From Streptomyces sp. NBC_01198 (GTDB lineage: Bacteria > Actinomycetota > Actinomycetes > Streptomycetales > Streptomycetaceae), in contig NZ_CP108568.1 in NCBI RefSeq assembly GCF_036010485.1, forward strand, positions 5,976,501 to 6,040,500: 64,000 bases of DNA, given 5' to 3'. Position 1 is the stretch's first letter. Every line of letters begins with the position of its first letter. Positions 1 through 8,582 of this stretch are shown piece after piece. The position numbers and the translations under genes are program-made. The notes under the pieces are model-generated. The model had not been told where the DNA came from. It ran no database searches and was given only the letters and a program-made list of their open reading frames with translations.

Positions 1-1734
1 ACCGGGATCGTGGCGTGGCCGGATGTGCGGGACTACACGCGGACGTATCAGACGGGTTATGCGGCGTTGGGCAACGGTCAGCCGGCGACGTTGTTCTCCT
101 CGTACGACCAGCAGACGGTGGACACGCATTTCCTGTGGATGCAGCAGAACGGTATCGACACCGCGGCGCTGCAGCGGTTCAACCCCACCGGTGGTGAGGG
201 CCCGACCCGGGATGCGATGACGGCGAAGGTCCGTAGTGCGGCGGAGTCGCACGGGCGGAAGTTCTACATCATGTACGACGTGTCGGACTGGACGAACATG
301 CAGTCCGACATCAAGGCGGACTGGACGAACAAGATGAAGGCGTACACCGCCTCGTCGGCGTATGCCACGCAGAACGGGAAGCCGGTGGTGTGCATCTGGG
401 GCTTCGGGTTCGCCGACAACCAGCGGCCGTTCTCCGCGGCGGCGTGTCTGGACGTGGTGAACTGGTTCAAGGGGCAGGGCTGCTACGTCATCGGCGGGGT
501 GCCGACGTGGTGGCGTACCGGGGACCGGGACTCGCGTCCGGGCTTCTCCGACGTCTACCACGCCTTCCACATGCTCTCGCCGTGGATGGTCGGCAGGATC
601 GGGAACGCCGGCGACGCCGACAACTTCTACAACGTCGCGACGGTGCCGGACCTGGCCGAGTGCGCCGCGCACGGCATCGACTACCAGCCCTGCGTGCTGC
701 CCGGCGCGGTCACCTTGCGCCAGCGCGCCCACGGCGAGTTCATGTGGCGGCAGTTCTACAACATGTGCCGGGCCGGCGTGCAGGGCATCTACATCTCCAT
801 GTTCGACGAGTACAACGAGGGCAACCAGATCGCCAAGACCGCCGAGTCCCAGGCCTGGGTCCCCACCAACTCCGGCTTCCTCGCCCTGGACGAGGACGGC
901 ACCGCCTGCTCCGCCGACTACTACCTCCGCCTCACAGGCGACGGCGGCCGCATGCTCAAAGGCCAGATCGCCCTCACCGCCACCAGGCCCACTCCGACGG
1001 TCGTCAGCGGCGGCGGCGACACCGTGCCGCCGAGCGCGCCCGGCGCGCTGCACTCCACCGGGCACACCGACACCACCGTCGCCCTGGCCTGGACGGCGGC
1101 CACCGACAACGTCGGCGTCACCGGCTACCGGGTGCGCAGGATCAGCGGCGGTACGCCCACCCAGGTCGGCACCACCTCGGGCACCTCCTTCACCGTCACC
1201 GGCCTGTCCGCCGCCACCGCCTACACCTTCGACGTGGTGGCACTCGACGCGGCCGGCAACATCTCGCAGCCCTCCAACCAGGTCGGCGTCACCACCGACG
1301 GCACCTCGGGCAGCACCGACCTGGCGCTGCACAAGCCGACCTCGGAGAGCAGCCACACCCAGTCCTACGGCTCGGGCAACGCCGTGGACGGCGACCAGAA
1401 CACGTACTGGGAGAGCGCCAACAACGCCTTCCCGCAGTGGATCCAGGTCGACCTGGGCGGCACGACCACCGTCAAGCGGATCGTCGTCGACCTGCCGCCG
1501 GCCACCGCGTGGGCGACCCGCAGCCAGACCATCGCGGTCCAGGGCAGCACCGACGGCAACACCTTCACCACGCTGCTGTCCGCCGGTGCCCGCACCTTCG
1601 ACCCCTCGACCGGCAACACCTCGACACTCACCCTGCCGAGCGCCGCCAGTACCCGCTACGTCCGGCTGGTCTTCACCGCCAACACCGGCTGGCCCGCCGG
1701 CCAGGCCTCCGGGGTGCACGTCTTCAACGCCTGA
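1..1734 (+). CDS. Secreted GH71/99-like glycoside hydrolase with FnIII and discoidin domains (5' end outside window)
   Basis: The reading frame is open to the first base, so the signal peptide and true start lie upstream; a GTG at 10 is the first start-like codon inside the window. Residues about 1-320 resemble the GH71/99-like family (endo-acting glycan hydrolases), including the segment ISMFDEYNEGNQI near residue 260, which matches the family's conserved FDE-EG pattern. A fibronectin type III domain follows (about 340-430, starting TVPPSAPGALHSTGHTD), then an F5/8-type C (discoidin, CBM32-like) domain to the end, with the usual NAVDGDQNTYWES motif. This architecture fits an extracellular carbohydrate-binding enzyme. 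The substrate cannot be told from sequence; family members act on mannans or alpha-glucans. Confidence 0.8.
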   Translation, partial: TGIVAWPDVRDYTRTYQTGYAALGNGQPATLFSSYDQQTVDTHFLWMQQNGIDTAALQRFNPTGGEGPTRDAMTAKVRSAAESHGRKFYIMYDVSDWTNMQSDIKADWTNKMKAYTASSAYATQNGKPVVCIWGFGFADNQRPFSAAACLDVVNWFKGQGCYVIGGVPTWWRTGDRDSRPGFSDVYHAFHMLSPWMVGRIGNAGDADNFYNVATVPDLAECAAHGIDYQPCVLPGAVTLRQRAHGEFMWRQFYNMCRAGVQGIYISMFDEYNEGNQIAKTAESQAWVPTNSGFLALDEDGTACSADYYLRLTGDGGRMLKGQIALTATRPTPTVVSGGGDTVPPSAPGALHSTGHTDTTVALAWTAATDNVGVTGYRVRRISGGTPTQVGTTSGTSFTVTGLSAATAYTFDVVALDAAGNISQPSNQVGVTTDGTSGSTDLALHKPTSESSHTQSYGSGNAVDGDQNTYWESANNAFPQWIQVDLGGTTTVKRIVVDLPPATAWATRSQTIAVQGSTDGNTFTTLLSAGARTFDPSTGNTSTLTLPSAASTRYVRLVFTANTGWPAGQASGVHVFNA

Positions 1735-1809
1735 CCCGGCCCCCACGGGCGGCGGCACGGCGGGGAACGCCATCCCCCGGCCGTACCGCCACCCGTACGG
1801 GCCGCCGGG

Positions 1810-3432
1810 TCAGCGCAGGATGCCCGCCTCCCGGGCGGCCTTCAGCCAGGACGGGAACTCGGTGAGGATCCGGTCGTAGAGCTCGGCGTCGGACAGCGTG
1901 GCGATGTCGTCCACGGCGAAGAAGCCGACGTTGTCCACCCGCCGCCCGCCCATGGTGTCGAAGCGCTCCAGGATGCCGTAGTTCGCCTGGCCGAGGCCGA
2001 CGAACTGCCAGAAGATCGGCTCCTCCACCGCCGCCCGCAGCTGCTGCTCGATCTCCGCGTTGCGGTGCACCCCGCCGTCGGAGAAGAACAGCACGAAGGT
2101 CGGGTCCTGCGAGGGAGCCGCGCGGACGAACTCCCGTACCTGCGCGATGACCTTCTGCTCCTCGTTCTGGATGCCGACCGCCCGCATGTCGACCTGGCCC
2201 GGCTGCAGCCCGCGCGGCGGCTTCTTGCGCCGGCCGAAAAGCACCAGCTCGCCGATCCGCACGTGCAGCCCGATCCAGCCGGGCAGCTCGCCCAGGCCGA
2301 CCGGCGGCAGCCGGGCCGGGTTGCTGGCGAACGTCCACGCCTGCATCGTGCCGTCCCGGGTCAGCTGGGCGGCGACGGCGGCCATCCGCTCGACGACTCC
2401 GGCGACCACGCCGCCCGCGTAGAGCTTCGCCATCGAGCCGGACGCGTCGAGGACCAGCACGATACGGGCGGTGGCACCCTCGGCGCCGTGCTTGCGCAGG
2501 CTCACCGCGACCTGCTCCTTGCGCAGCGAGAGCCGCTTGCGCATGTCGGGGGGCAGGTCCTCCTCGCCCTTGACCAGGCGTGGCGCGCCGGCCGGCGCAG
2601 GGGCAGGCGCCGGAGCCGGTGCCCCGTACGGGTTGCCGTAGGCGGGCGGCGGCGGCAGCGGGGCGGCCGGCCCGGTGGGCGCGGGCGGCGGGTACGCGTT
2701 CGGCGCCGGATACGCCGACGGGGGCGGCGGCGCGACCGGGTGGGCCGGCGGCGGCGGATACCCCTGCGCCGGGGGGCCGGACGGCGGGGCCGGGCGCTGG
2801 TAGAGAGGCGGCACGGACGACGGCGGCGGGGGCGGCGGTACGGGCGGCGGGCTCGCCGGCCGCGGCGCCGCGGGAGTGTGCGCGGCGGTGTTGTCCTCGT
2901 CCACCGTGATCCCGAAGTCCGTCGCGAGCCCTGCCAGGCCCGCCGCGTAGCCCTGCCCGATCGCCCGGAAGCGCCAGCCGCCGTCCCGCCGGTAGAGCTC
3001 GCCGCCGACCAGCGCGGTCTCGGTCGCCGCCACGAAGTCGAAGTGCGCGAGCTCGGTGCCCGAGGCGGCGTCCACCAGCCGCAGGCCCAGCCCGGACAGC
3101 GCGCCGAACGTCCCGGTGTCCACCGACGCGGCCAGCACCACCCGGTCGACCACCGCTTCGAGCCCGGCGAGGTCCACCTCGACGGCGTCGGTCACGGTGC
3201 CGCCGGGCGCGCCCTGCTTGCCCATGTGGCGCACCGCCCCCGAGGCGTGCCAGGGCTGGTTGTAGAAGACGAAGTCGTCGTCGCCGCGCACCTTGCCGTC
3301 GCGGGTCAGCAGCAGCGCGGACGCGTCCGGGTCCGTTCCCCCGGGCGGCCCCGCGGCCCAGGTCAGCACCACCCGTACGGCGGACACGGTGACCGGTGTG
3401 TTGGCACCCTTGCTCAGCGGCTTCGACGTCAT
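1810..3432 (-). CDS. TerD-domain protein fused to a von Willebrand factor A domain (TerF-like)
   Basis: The 540-residue protein starts at the ATG giving MTSKPLSKGANTPV. The N-terminal ~185 residues are a TerD/calcium-binding stress domain (KGANTPV, then DDDFVFYNQPWHASGAVRH). A proline-rich low-complexity linker of about 100 residues follows. The C-terminal ~240 residues form a vWA domain with the MIDAS motif LVLDASGSM and a second acidic site FFSDGGVH. TerD-family proteins belong to tellurite/stress-resistance clusters, and TerD-vWA fusions are known in actinobacteria; the biochemical role is not established. No other ter genes are visible in the window, so it probably works as an orphan. A role as a calcium/magnesium-dependent scaffold is inference. 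Confidence 0.85.
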   Translation of the reverse strand: MTSKPLSKGANTPVTVSAVRVVLTWAAGPPGGTDPDASALLLTRDGKVRGDDDFVFYNQPWHASGAVRHMGKQGAPGGTVTDAVEVDLAGLEAVVDRVVLAASVDTGTFGALSGLGLRLVDAASGTELAHFDFVAATETALVGGELYRRDGGWRFRAIGQGYAAGLAGLATDFGITVDEDNTAAHTPAAPRPASPPPVPPPPPPSSVPPLYQRPAPPSGPPAQGYPPPPAHPVAPPPPSAYPAPNAYPPPAPTGPAAPLPPPPAYGNPYGAPAPAPAPAPAGAPRLVKGEEDLPPDMRKRLSLRKEQVAVSLRKHGAEGATARIVLVLDASGSMAKLYAGGVVAGVVERMAAVAAQLTRDGTMQAWTFASNPARLPPVGLGELPGWIGLHVRIGELVLFGRRKKPPRGLQPGQVDMRAVGIQNEEQKVIAQVREFVRAAPSQDPTFVLFFSDGGVHRNAEIEQQLRAAVEEPIFWQFVGLGQANYGILERFDTMGGRRVDNVGFFAVDDIATLSDAELYDRILTEFPSWLKAAREAGILR

Positions 3433-3552
3433 GTGGCAAGTCTGCCCCGCCGTCCCCCCGTCCGCCGAGGGTTTCCGCACGACCGGCAGCCGCAGCGTGT
3501 TCCGCACCCCCTGCCGCGTCCCGCGCGGCCGCCGCCGCCCTAAGCTGGGCTT

Positions 3553-3942
3553 ATGCAGTCGTACACCATCGGACAGGCCGCGCGCCTGCTCGGCGTCAGC
3601 CCGGACACCGCCCGCCGCTGGGCCGACGCCGGCCGGGTCGCCACCCACCGCGACGACGCGGGCCGCCGCATGATCGACGGCCGCGACCTCGCCGCGTTCT
3701 CCGTCGAGATCGCCGCGAACGACGACGCCGAGACCTCCGCCACCTCGGTGCGCAACGCCTTCCCGGGCATCGTGACCGCCGTCAAGCTCGGCGACGTCGC
3801 CGCCCAGGTCGAGATCCAGGCGGGCCCGCACCGCCTGGTGTCGCTGGTGACCCGGGAGGCCGTCGAGGAGCTTGGCCTGGAGGTCGGCTCGGAGGCCGTG
3901 GCCCGGGTGAAGTCCACCAGCGTGCACATCGACCGCGCCTGA
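3553..3942 (+). CDS. HTH-TOBE (molybdopterin-binding-like) protein
   Basis: This 129-residue protein has an excisionase/MerR-like helix-turn-helix (residues about 1-55, YTIGQAARLLGVSPDTARRW) followed by a single TOBE/Mop domain (about 65-128, NAFPGIVTAVKLGDVAAQVEI and VGSEAVARVKSTSVHI). Mop domains bind molybdate or tungstate as oligomers, so a molybdate-responsive DNA-binding protein is the likely role. It is transcribed divergently from the TerD-vWA gene, about 120 bp away. No modABC transporter is adjacent in the window, so its target genes cannot be named. Confidence 0.85.
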   Translation: MQSYTIGQAARLLGVSPDTARRWADAGRVATHRDDAGRRMIDGRDLAAFSVEIAANDDAETSATSVRNAFPGIVTAVKLGDVAAQVEIQAGPHRLVSLVTREAVEELGLEVGSEAVARVKSTSVHIDRA

Positions 3943-3976
3943 CGCGCGGGCCGGCTGACGCGGTGCGCGCCGGCCG

Positions 3977-4837
3977 CTATTTGAGCAGCCGGGACAGCCG
4001 CCGGTCGGCCAGCGGCTTGCCGCCGGTCTGGCAGGTCGGGCAGTACTGCAGCGACGAGTCGCGATAGGACACCTCGCGGATGGTGTCCCCGCAGACCGGG
4101 CACGGCTCGCCCTTGCGCCCGTGCACGCGCAGCCCGCTCTTCTTCTCCGCCTTCAGGTCGCGCAGCGGCAGGCCCCGCGACCGCTCTACGGCCTCGGTCA
4201 GCGTGGTACCGATCAGCTCGTACAGCCGCGCGACCTCGTCCGGGGTCAGCGCCGCCGCCAGCTTGAACGGCGACATCTTCGCCGCGTGCAGGATCTCGTC
4301 GGAGTACGCGTTGCCGATCCCCGCGATCACGCTCTGGTCGCGCAGCACCCCCTTGATCTGCCGGCGCTCACCGTCGAGCAGCCCCGCGAAGACCTCCGGC
4401 GTGAAGGCCTCGTCCAGCGGGTCCGGCCCGAGCCGCGCGATCCCCGGCACCTCCTGCGGGTCCCGTACGACGTAGACGGCCAGGTGCTTCTGCGTCCCGG
4501 CCTCCGTCACGTCGAAGCCGGCCCCGCCCGCCAGCCGCACCCGCAGCGCCAGCGGCCCCTTCCCGCCCTTCGGCGGCGCCGCCGGCAGCTCGTCGTGCCA
4601 GCGCACCCACCCGGCCCTGGCCAGGTGCATCACCAGATACAGCCCCTCGGCCTCCAGCGCCAGGAACTTCCCGTACCGCCCGACCCCGCCGAAGCTCCGC
4701 CCCACCAGCGCGTCGACCGCCGGGTCGTACGTCTTGAGCGCGTGGAACGCCACCGGATACACCCGCTCCACGGTCCCCCCGACCACGTGACCAGCGAGAA
4801 ACCGCACCAACGACTCGACCTCAGGCAACTCCGGCAT
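3977..4837 (-). CDS. Fpg/Nei family DNA glycosylase
   Basis: The protein starts MPELPEVE, which provides the catalytic N-terminal proline and glutamate of the Fpg/Nei family after Met removal. It is 286 residues, normal for the family. The helix-two-turn-helix region includes DQSVIAGIGNAYSDEILHAAKMSP, and the C-terminus carries a complete zinc finger (CPVC ... YCPTC, about 245-270). It excises oxidised bases and nicks at the abasic site. It is convergent with the HTH-TOBE gene and divergent from the winged-helix AlkZ-like gene, so two DNA-repair-type genes lie back to back. The subtype (Fpg or Nei) cannot be fixed from the sequence alone. Confidence 0.9.
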   Translation of the reverse strand: MPELPEVESLVRFLAGHVVGGTVERVYPVAFHALKTYDPAVDALVGRSFGGVGRYGKFLALEAEGLYLVMHLARAGWVRWHDELPAAPPKGGKGPLALRVRLAGGAGFDVTEAGTQKHLAVYVVRDPQEVPGIARLGPDPLDEAFTPEVFAGLLDGERRQIKGVLRDQSVIAGIGNAYSDEILHAAKMSPFKLAAALTPDEVARLYELIGTTLTEAVERSRGLPLRDLKAEKKSGLRVHGRKGEPCPVCGDTIREVSYRDSSLQYCPTCQTGGKPLADRRLSRLLK

Positions 4838-4937
4838 CCCCCCAGTCTGCCCCTTTTCCCCCGAAAGCGTCGCCGCCGGTACGAGCCCCCCGCCGCCTCG
4901 GCCATAATCGAGCCTGCCGTCAGGGAGGACAGCTTCG

Positions 4938-6020
4938 ATGAGCGACGACGACACCGTCCGCATGCTGCGCGCCCGGGGCCAGGCGCTCGCGGGCGGCGTA
5001 CGCGACGCCTCCGCGGCGGCGGTCGTCCGGCGGGTCCTCGCCGTGCAGGCCCAGGACGCGACGGCCGCCGACCTGGGCATCCGGGTACGGGCCGGGAACC
5101 TCACCGGCCGGGCGGTCCGCGCGGCGTACGAGGACGAGCGGAGCATCGTCCGGGGCTGGTTCATGCGCGGCACCCTGCACACGGTGCCCGCCGAGGACGT
5201 CCACGCGCTGCTGCGGCTGCTCTCCCCGCGGACACTGGCCGCGACCGGCCGCCGCTACCAGCAGCTCGGCCTGGACGACGGCCTGCGCGAGCGTGCCGAC
5301 CGGCTGATCCGGCGGGCGCTCACCACCCACGGGCCGCTCAGCCGCGCCGAACTGACCGAGCACCTCACGGCCCTCGGCGTCCCGCCCGACGGGCAGGCCC
5401 CCTTCCACCTGATCCGGCACGCCGCCCTCACCGGCGTCCTGTGCCACGGCCCGCGCCGCGCCGGCGAGGCCACCTACGTACTGCTCGACGACTGGCTGCC
5501 CGCCCCCGCCGCGCCCCACCCGGACGAGGCCACCGTCCTCACCGACCTGGCCCGCCGCTACCTGGCCGCCTACGCCCCCGCGACCCCGCAGGACTTCGCC
5601 ACCTGGTCGGGCCTGCCGGTCACCTCGGCCCGCGCCGCCTGGAAGTCCCTGGCACAGTCCGGCGCCCTCGCCGACCACGGCTCCTCCACCGTCCTGGCCG
5701 GCCGCCCGCACGACCCGGGCCTACCGTCCGGGCCCGCCGACGTGCGCCTGCTCCCGGCCTACGACGGCTACTTCCTCGCCCACCGCACCCGCGACGTCTC
5801 CGTCCCCACCCCCCACCAGCACCATGTCCGGCCCGGCGGCGGCGTCATCCGCCCCACGGTCATCGCCGACGGCCTGGCCGTCGCCACCTGGTCCCGCAAC
5901 CCCCTCACGATCCGCCCTTTCACCCCCCTCCCGGCACACCTCCACCCCGCCCTCGACGCCGAGACGGCCGCGGTGACGCACTTCCTGAACACCGCGGAGG
6001 CGTCCGGCCCGGGGTCCTGA
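4938..6020 (+). CDS. Winged-helix DNA-binding protein of the AlkZ/HTH_42 family
   Basis: The 360-residue protein follows a clear ribosome site (GGGAGG about 10 bases before the ATG). It contains the HTH_42 core: LAVQAQDATAADLGIRVRAGNL near the N-terminus, WFMRGTLHTVPAEDVHALL at about 75, and a C-terminal region with YDGYFLAHRTRD. Members include AlkZ, which unhooks DNA interstrand crosslinks and protects producers of DNA-alkylating antibiotics, but most are uncharacterised. A QxQ-type motif (VQAQD) typical of the AlkZ group is present. A role in DNA-lesion repair is plausible beside the Fpg/Nei gene. It is the last chromosomal gene before the integrated element. Confidence 0.8.
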   Translation: MSDDDTVRMLRARGQALAGGVRDASAAAVVRRVLAVQAQDATAADLGIRVRAGNLTGRAVRAAYEDERSIVRGWFMRGTLHTVPAEDVHALLRLLSPRTLAATGRRYQQLGLDDGLRERADRLIRRALTTHGPLSRAELTEHLTALGVPPDGQAPFHLIRHAALTGVLCHGPRRAGEATYVLLDDWLPAPAAPHPDEATVLTDLARRYLAAYAPATPQDFATWSGLPVTSARAAWKSLAQSGALADHGSSTVLAGRPHDPGLPSGPADVRLLPAYDGYFLAHRTRDVSVPTPHQHHVRPGGGVIRPTVIADGLAVATWSRNPLTIRPFTPLPAHLHPALDAETAAVTHFLNTAEASGPGS

Positions 6021-6102
6021 TCCGGCGCGAGACGAAGTCCCCTCCGTCGAGGCGGCCGTGCGCCGCGAGGGGACGGAAGCGAGCGTCGGCCCCACCCGTA
6101 CG

Positions 6103-6141
6103 CAAATCCTCCCCAGACAGGTTCGCTCTGGGGAGGATTTG
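6103..6141. terminator. Strong hairpin terminator, probably the native glnA terminator
   Basis: Arms 6103-6117 and 6127-6141 pair perfectly over 15 bp with a 9-base loop. It can serve the AlkZ-like gene from the left. It also lies about 70 bases beyond the residual glnA stop at 6212, read on the minus strand, and so is likely the terminator that belonged to glnA before the element inserted. Confidence 0.8.
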
Positions 6142-6211
6142 ATACATGCCGCGTGGGAACGCGTCGGTGGGCGGCCCGGGGGAGCGGGAAGCCGCTCAGC
6201 CCGGGGTCTGG

Positions 6212-6224
6212 CTAGATGTCGAAG
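6212..6224. repeat. attL candidate (duplicated glnA 3' end)
   Basis: This 13-bp segment encodes Phe-Asp-Ile-stop on the minus strand, identical to the end of glnA at 24650-24662. The sequence to its left (about 6170-6211) also resembles the region just downstream of glnA (about 24610-24649), with scattered mismatches, as expected if this was the original glnA tail. To its right the similarity stops. Confidence 0.65.
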
Positions 6225-6541
6225 AACTGATGAGCCGTGTTCACGACCTGCGCTTCATCTCTGGCCAACCCGGCTGACCTGCGCGGGAACGGTTGTTGTT
6301 GGTCGTCGGTGGCCACCGTTGGGTGCCTGATCACGGCCCACAGACGGCCCAGGCGGCAGGAACTGACTTAACCACGACGGCTTCCAAAGAACCACTCTCG
6401 GACATGGGACGATTCTCTGTCCGGCGCTCCAATTCTTGTGCCGCTGCAAACTTGGCTCCGCTGGCTCGAGTAGTGACCCGCGTCCGAGACCCCGCGAGCA
6501 GGTCGCATGGCTGGCAGTAGACGCGGATCCCTCAGTGCCGT
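6225..6541. other. Left end of the element, non-coding
   Basis: About 315 bases without a convincing gene. Short open frames here lack ribosome sites and family-like sequence. It holds a 22-bp perfect direct repeat (6332-6353) of sequence near the right end of the element and is a likely location for integrase arm sites. Confidence 0.5.
6332..6353. repeat. 22-bp direct repeat, left copy
   Basis: This segment is identical over 22 bp to 24596-24617 near the right end. Both copies begin CACGGCCCACAGACGG. It may be an integrase arm-binding site, or a trace of an earlier insertion or of element-carried glnA downstream sequence. Confidence 0.6.
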
Positions 6542-6994
6542 CTACGAGCCGTTCTGCGGAGCACCTACGACAGTCCCCGAGCCCGGAATTCCTCGCTCAA
6601 GGGCACGCACCTTGAACAGATCGTCATACACCTTGCTCAGGGCGTCTGATCGCTGATCAGTCGGTAGCAGTGCTACTTGGTCAACGCGATCTAGCAAGAC
6701 CGCATACCGAGAACGCATATTAAGGTGCCATCTCCACCTGGCCCCAAAGTCGAGAGCACGCGCGACAGCGATTATGAATGTTGCAACGCCTGCTGCGATA
6801 CGAGCCCAGAGAGAATAGTCCGCAGGTATGATAGTTGCGGCGGTAGTGGCAGCCATTGCCCCCATTGTGCTTCCGTTATGCAGTAGAGAATCACGCTTGC
6901 CTCCATGGGGGCGCATCGCAGACTTGATGCTGGCAGTCAGCCGAGCCGCCCGCTCGCCCCATTCATCACTCACACCGTCTCCCGAGACTCCCAT
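6542..6994 (-). CDS. Small two-TM protein, SLATT-like
   Basis: This 150-residue protein has a charged N-terminal helix (about 1-40) and two adjacent hydrophobic segments (about 43-60, GAMAATTAATIIPADY, and 63-80, LWARIAAGVATFIIAVARAL). An amphipathic C-terminal region follows (RWRWHLNMRSRYAVLLDRVDQ). The layout resembles SLATT-family two-TM proteins, which are predicted pore-forming effectors associated with nucleotide-sensing conflict systems. Its start overlaps the end of the upstream minus-strand gene by 25 bp, so the two are probably translationally coupled. Base composition is near 50-55% GC, far below the chromosome, so recent acquisition is likely. The family call rests on architecture only; it could also be an unrelated two-TM immunity or toxin protein. 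Confidence 0.55.
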   Translation of the reverse strand: MGVSGDGVSDEWGERAARLTASIKSAMRPHGGKRDSLLHNGSTMGAMAATTAATIIPADYSLWARIAAGVATFIIAVARALDFGARWRWHLNMRSRYAVLLDRVDQVALLPTDQRSDALSKVYDDLFKVRALERGIPGSGTVVGAPQNGS

Positions 6995-7668
6995 TCCTCC
7001 CCCAATGTTTTATTGCGAGCCAAATCTTGCGGTCTACTCCATTCTCCCTGGTGAGGCATCCTCCGATGAAAGCGTCCCAGTGAAACTATCAGTAGGTACA
7101 GCAGAATCGCGCGTCTCGCCATCTTATGCCAGCGAAAGCGCGGCAATGCCATAAAGCCCAATGCGGCCAGAACGTCTCCGTAAATTGAATAATTTGCTTT
7201 GCCACCTCTATCCCAGCCACTCAGAATGACGCCAGCGTGCCTCGCAATGCGCGACAAGTCGTACGGAGTCCCGATAAACTCCTCTGCGGTCCGGGCCAGG
7301 CCCAGTTGATCCTCCGGGGGAATATTGAAGTCCGATATCCGAAAATAGCTGATACCGTCGGCATAAACCGCAACGGGCCGCCTGACGACGCCCTTAGAGA
7401 TGAGCGCCTCACAGATATGGCCATCCTCCGCAATGATCCCAACGTGACTAGGGATAGGGCCTGAGCCCTGTCCGTATATAATCGCCCAAGATACTAGGGA
7501 GCGACGAGGGTGCGTGAAAAAGATTTGGCCGAGAGATCGACTATCGCCCGTCATGCGCTGAATATTTTCTTCTGTGGCGCGCACCCACCCCTCAGCCTCT
7601 AGAGAAGCGTCTGAGTACTTCCCTCGTTGATTCCGATACTTCCAATAATCAACAAGAGCAAATATCAC
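6970..7668 (-). CDS. Permuted papain-like (YiiX/NlpC-P60-related) protein lacking an obvious catalytic Cys
   Basis: This 232-residue protein starts with GTG after an AGGACGG ribosome site. The core pattern GQIFFTHPRRS, then SHVGIIAEDGHICEAL, then EFIGTPYDLSRI resembles the YiiX/DUF830 branch of permuted NlpC/P60 papain-fold proteins. The histidine (SHVG) and a following acidic residue (CEAL) are present. Where the family usually has Tyr-Cys-Ser-Glu, this protein reads NYSIYGDVLAAL, so the usual nucleophile seems absent and the only cysteine is in HICEAL. A C-terminal hydrophobic stretch (RRAILLYLLIVSLG) may be a membrane anchor. It is the first gene of a low-GC pair with the SLATT-like protein. 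The function is unknown; an inactive enzyme or lipid-interacting partner is possible. Confidence 0.5.
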   Translation of the reverse strand: MIFALVDYWKYRNQRGKYSDASLEAEGWVRATEENIQRMTGDSRSLGQIFFTHPRRSLVSWAIIYGQGSGPIPSHVGIIAEDGHICEALISKGVVRRPVAVYADGISYFRISDFNIPPEDQLGLARTAEEFIGTPYDLSRIARHAGVILSGWDRGGKANYSIYGDVLAALGFMALPRFRWHKMARRAILLYLLIVSLGRFHRRMPHQGEWSRPQDLARNKTLGEEWESRETV

Positions 7669-7855
7669 CTATCCGTCCTTCCGCTGTCACTTTTCTCATG
7701 CTGTGCAGGTTCCAGCGTCATGCCAGCAGCATCTGTCTCTGAAGGCTGCTGCGCTACCGATTCGCGAGAACCACGAACGACGTACGTGACCGTGCGACTC
7801 CGTTGTCACTTACTCGGGGTGTGAGTGACATCAGAGTTTGAAGTGTTCTGTGTCG

Positions 7856-8563
7856 TCAGTTACCCAGTACATCCAGGTGTGCGGCGAAGGCTTTCACCAA
7901 GCTTGCCAGTACCGCCTTGCCCTTGGTTGCAGCAGCGTATGAGGGGAAGCCGATGACGCCGGTCTCGGTATATGCCCTCATCCCTTCGGTCAGCAGGAAC
8001 CGGCGCTCGCCCCCATCGTGGTCGGCGGTTTTGTAAGCAGGACGAACGAGAGACGGTTCGGCGTGCAGGAGGATTGATGTCTCGATCTCGCCGGCGTGCA
8101 TGTCGCCGTGGGCGTCGGAGACGAGGCCAGCGCGCTCGCGGGCAGTCTGCCACTCGCGGCCCTGCGGAAACAGGGACATACGCGGCTCGGTGAGGTTGGC
8201 TTCCTGGACGATGTTCGACAAGACGTAGTTGCCGCCGTGGGCGTTGACGAGCACGAGTTTCCGGATGCCCTGCGCTTCGAGGGACTGTGCGATGTCCGTT
8301 ACCACAAGGTGCAGCGTCCTTGCGCTGATACTTACCGTGCCCGGCCATGTGCCGTGCTCGTGGCTGCACGCGATCGTGATGGGTGGGAGCGGAAGCACCG
8401 GGTAGGCCGCAGCGAGTTCGCGGACGATGACGCATGCAATCGCGGCATCGGTGATGAGCGGTAGGTGGGCGCCGTGCTGCTCGAACGAGCCGATCGGCAG
8501 CACCGCAACGCGCGGCGCCTGTTCTTGGACGTCAACGGTCGTGATGGTCGGCAGCAGGCTCAC
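7856..8563 (-). CDS. Creatininase-family metal-dependent amidohydrolase
   Basis: This 235-residue protein has all the metal-site motifs of the creatininase/MftE family: GSFEQHGAHLPLITDAAI near residue 26, VNAHGGNYVLS near 108, and DAHGDMHAGEIETSI near 150. Known members hydrolyse creatinine, formamidopyrimidines, or the valine-tyrosine end of the mycofactocin precursor. No mycofactocin genes are near, so the substrate is unknown. It lies 19 bases behind an XRE-TPR regulator on the same strand and is probably co-transcribed with it. It appears to be cargo rather than part of transfer. Confidence 0.85.
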   Translation of the reverse strand: MSLLPTITTVDVQEQAPRVAVLPIGSFEQHGAHLPLITDAAIACVIVRELAAAYPVLPLPPITIACSHEHGTWPGTVSISARTLHLVVTDIAQSLEAQGIRKLVLVNAHGGNYVLSNIVQEANLTEPRMSLFPQGREWQTARERAGLVSDAHGDMHAGEIETSILLHAEPSLVRPAYKTADHDGGERRFLLTEGMRAYTETGVIGFPSYAAATKGKAVLASLVKAFAAHLDVLGN

Positions 8564-8582
8564 GGCTCTCCCTCGGTGCGGT

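Noticed and set aside
2065..3543. Long plus-strand frame opposite the TerD-vWA gene
   Set aside because: Arginine-rich shadow of a real minus-strand gene; no family motifs.
6058..6330. Open frame across attL
   Set aside because: Overlaps the terminator and att repeat and has no ribosome site.
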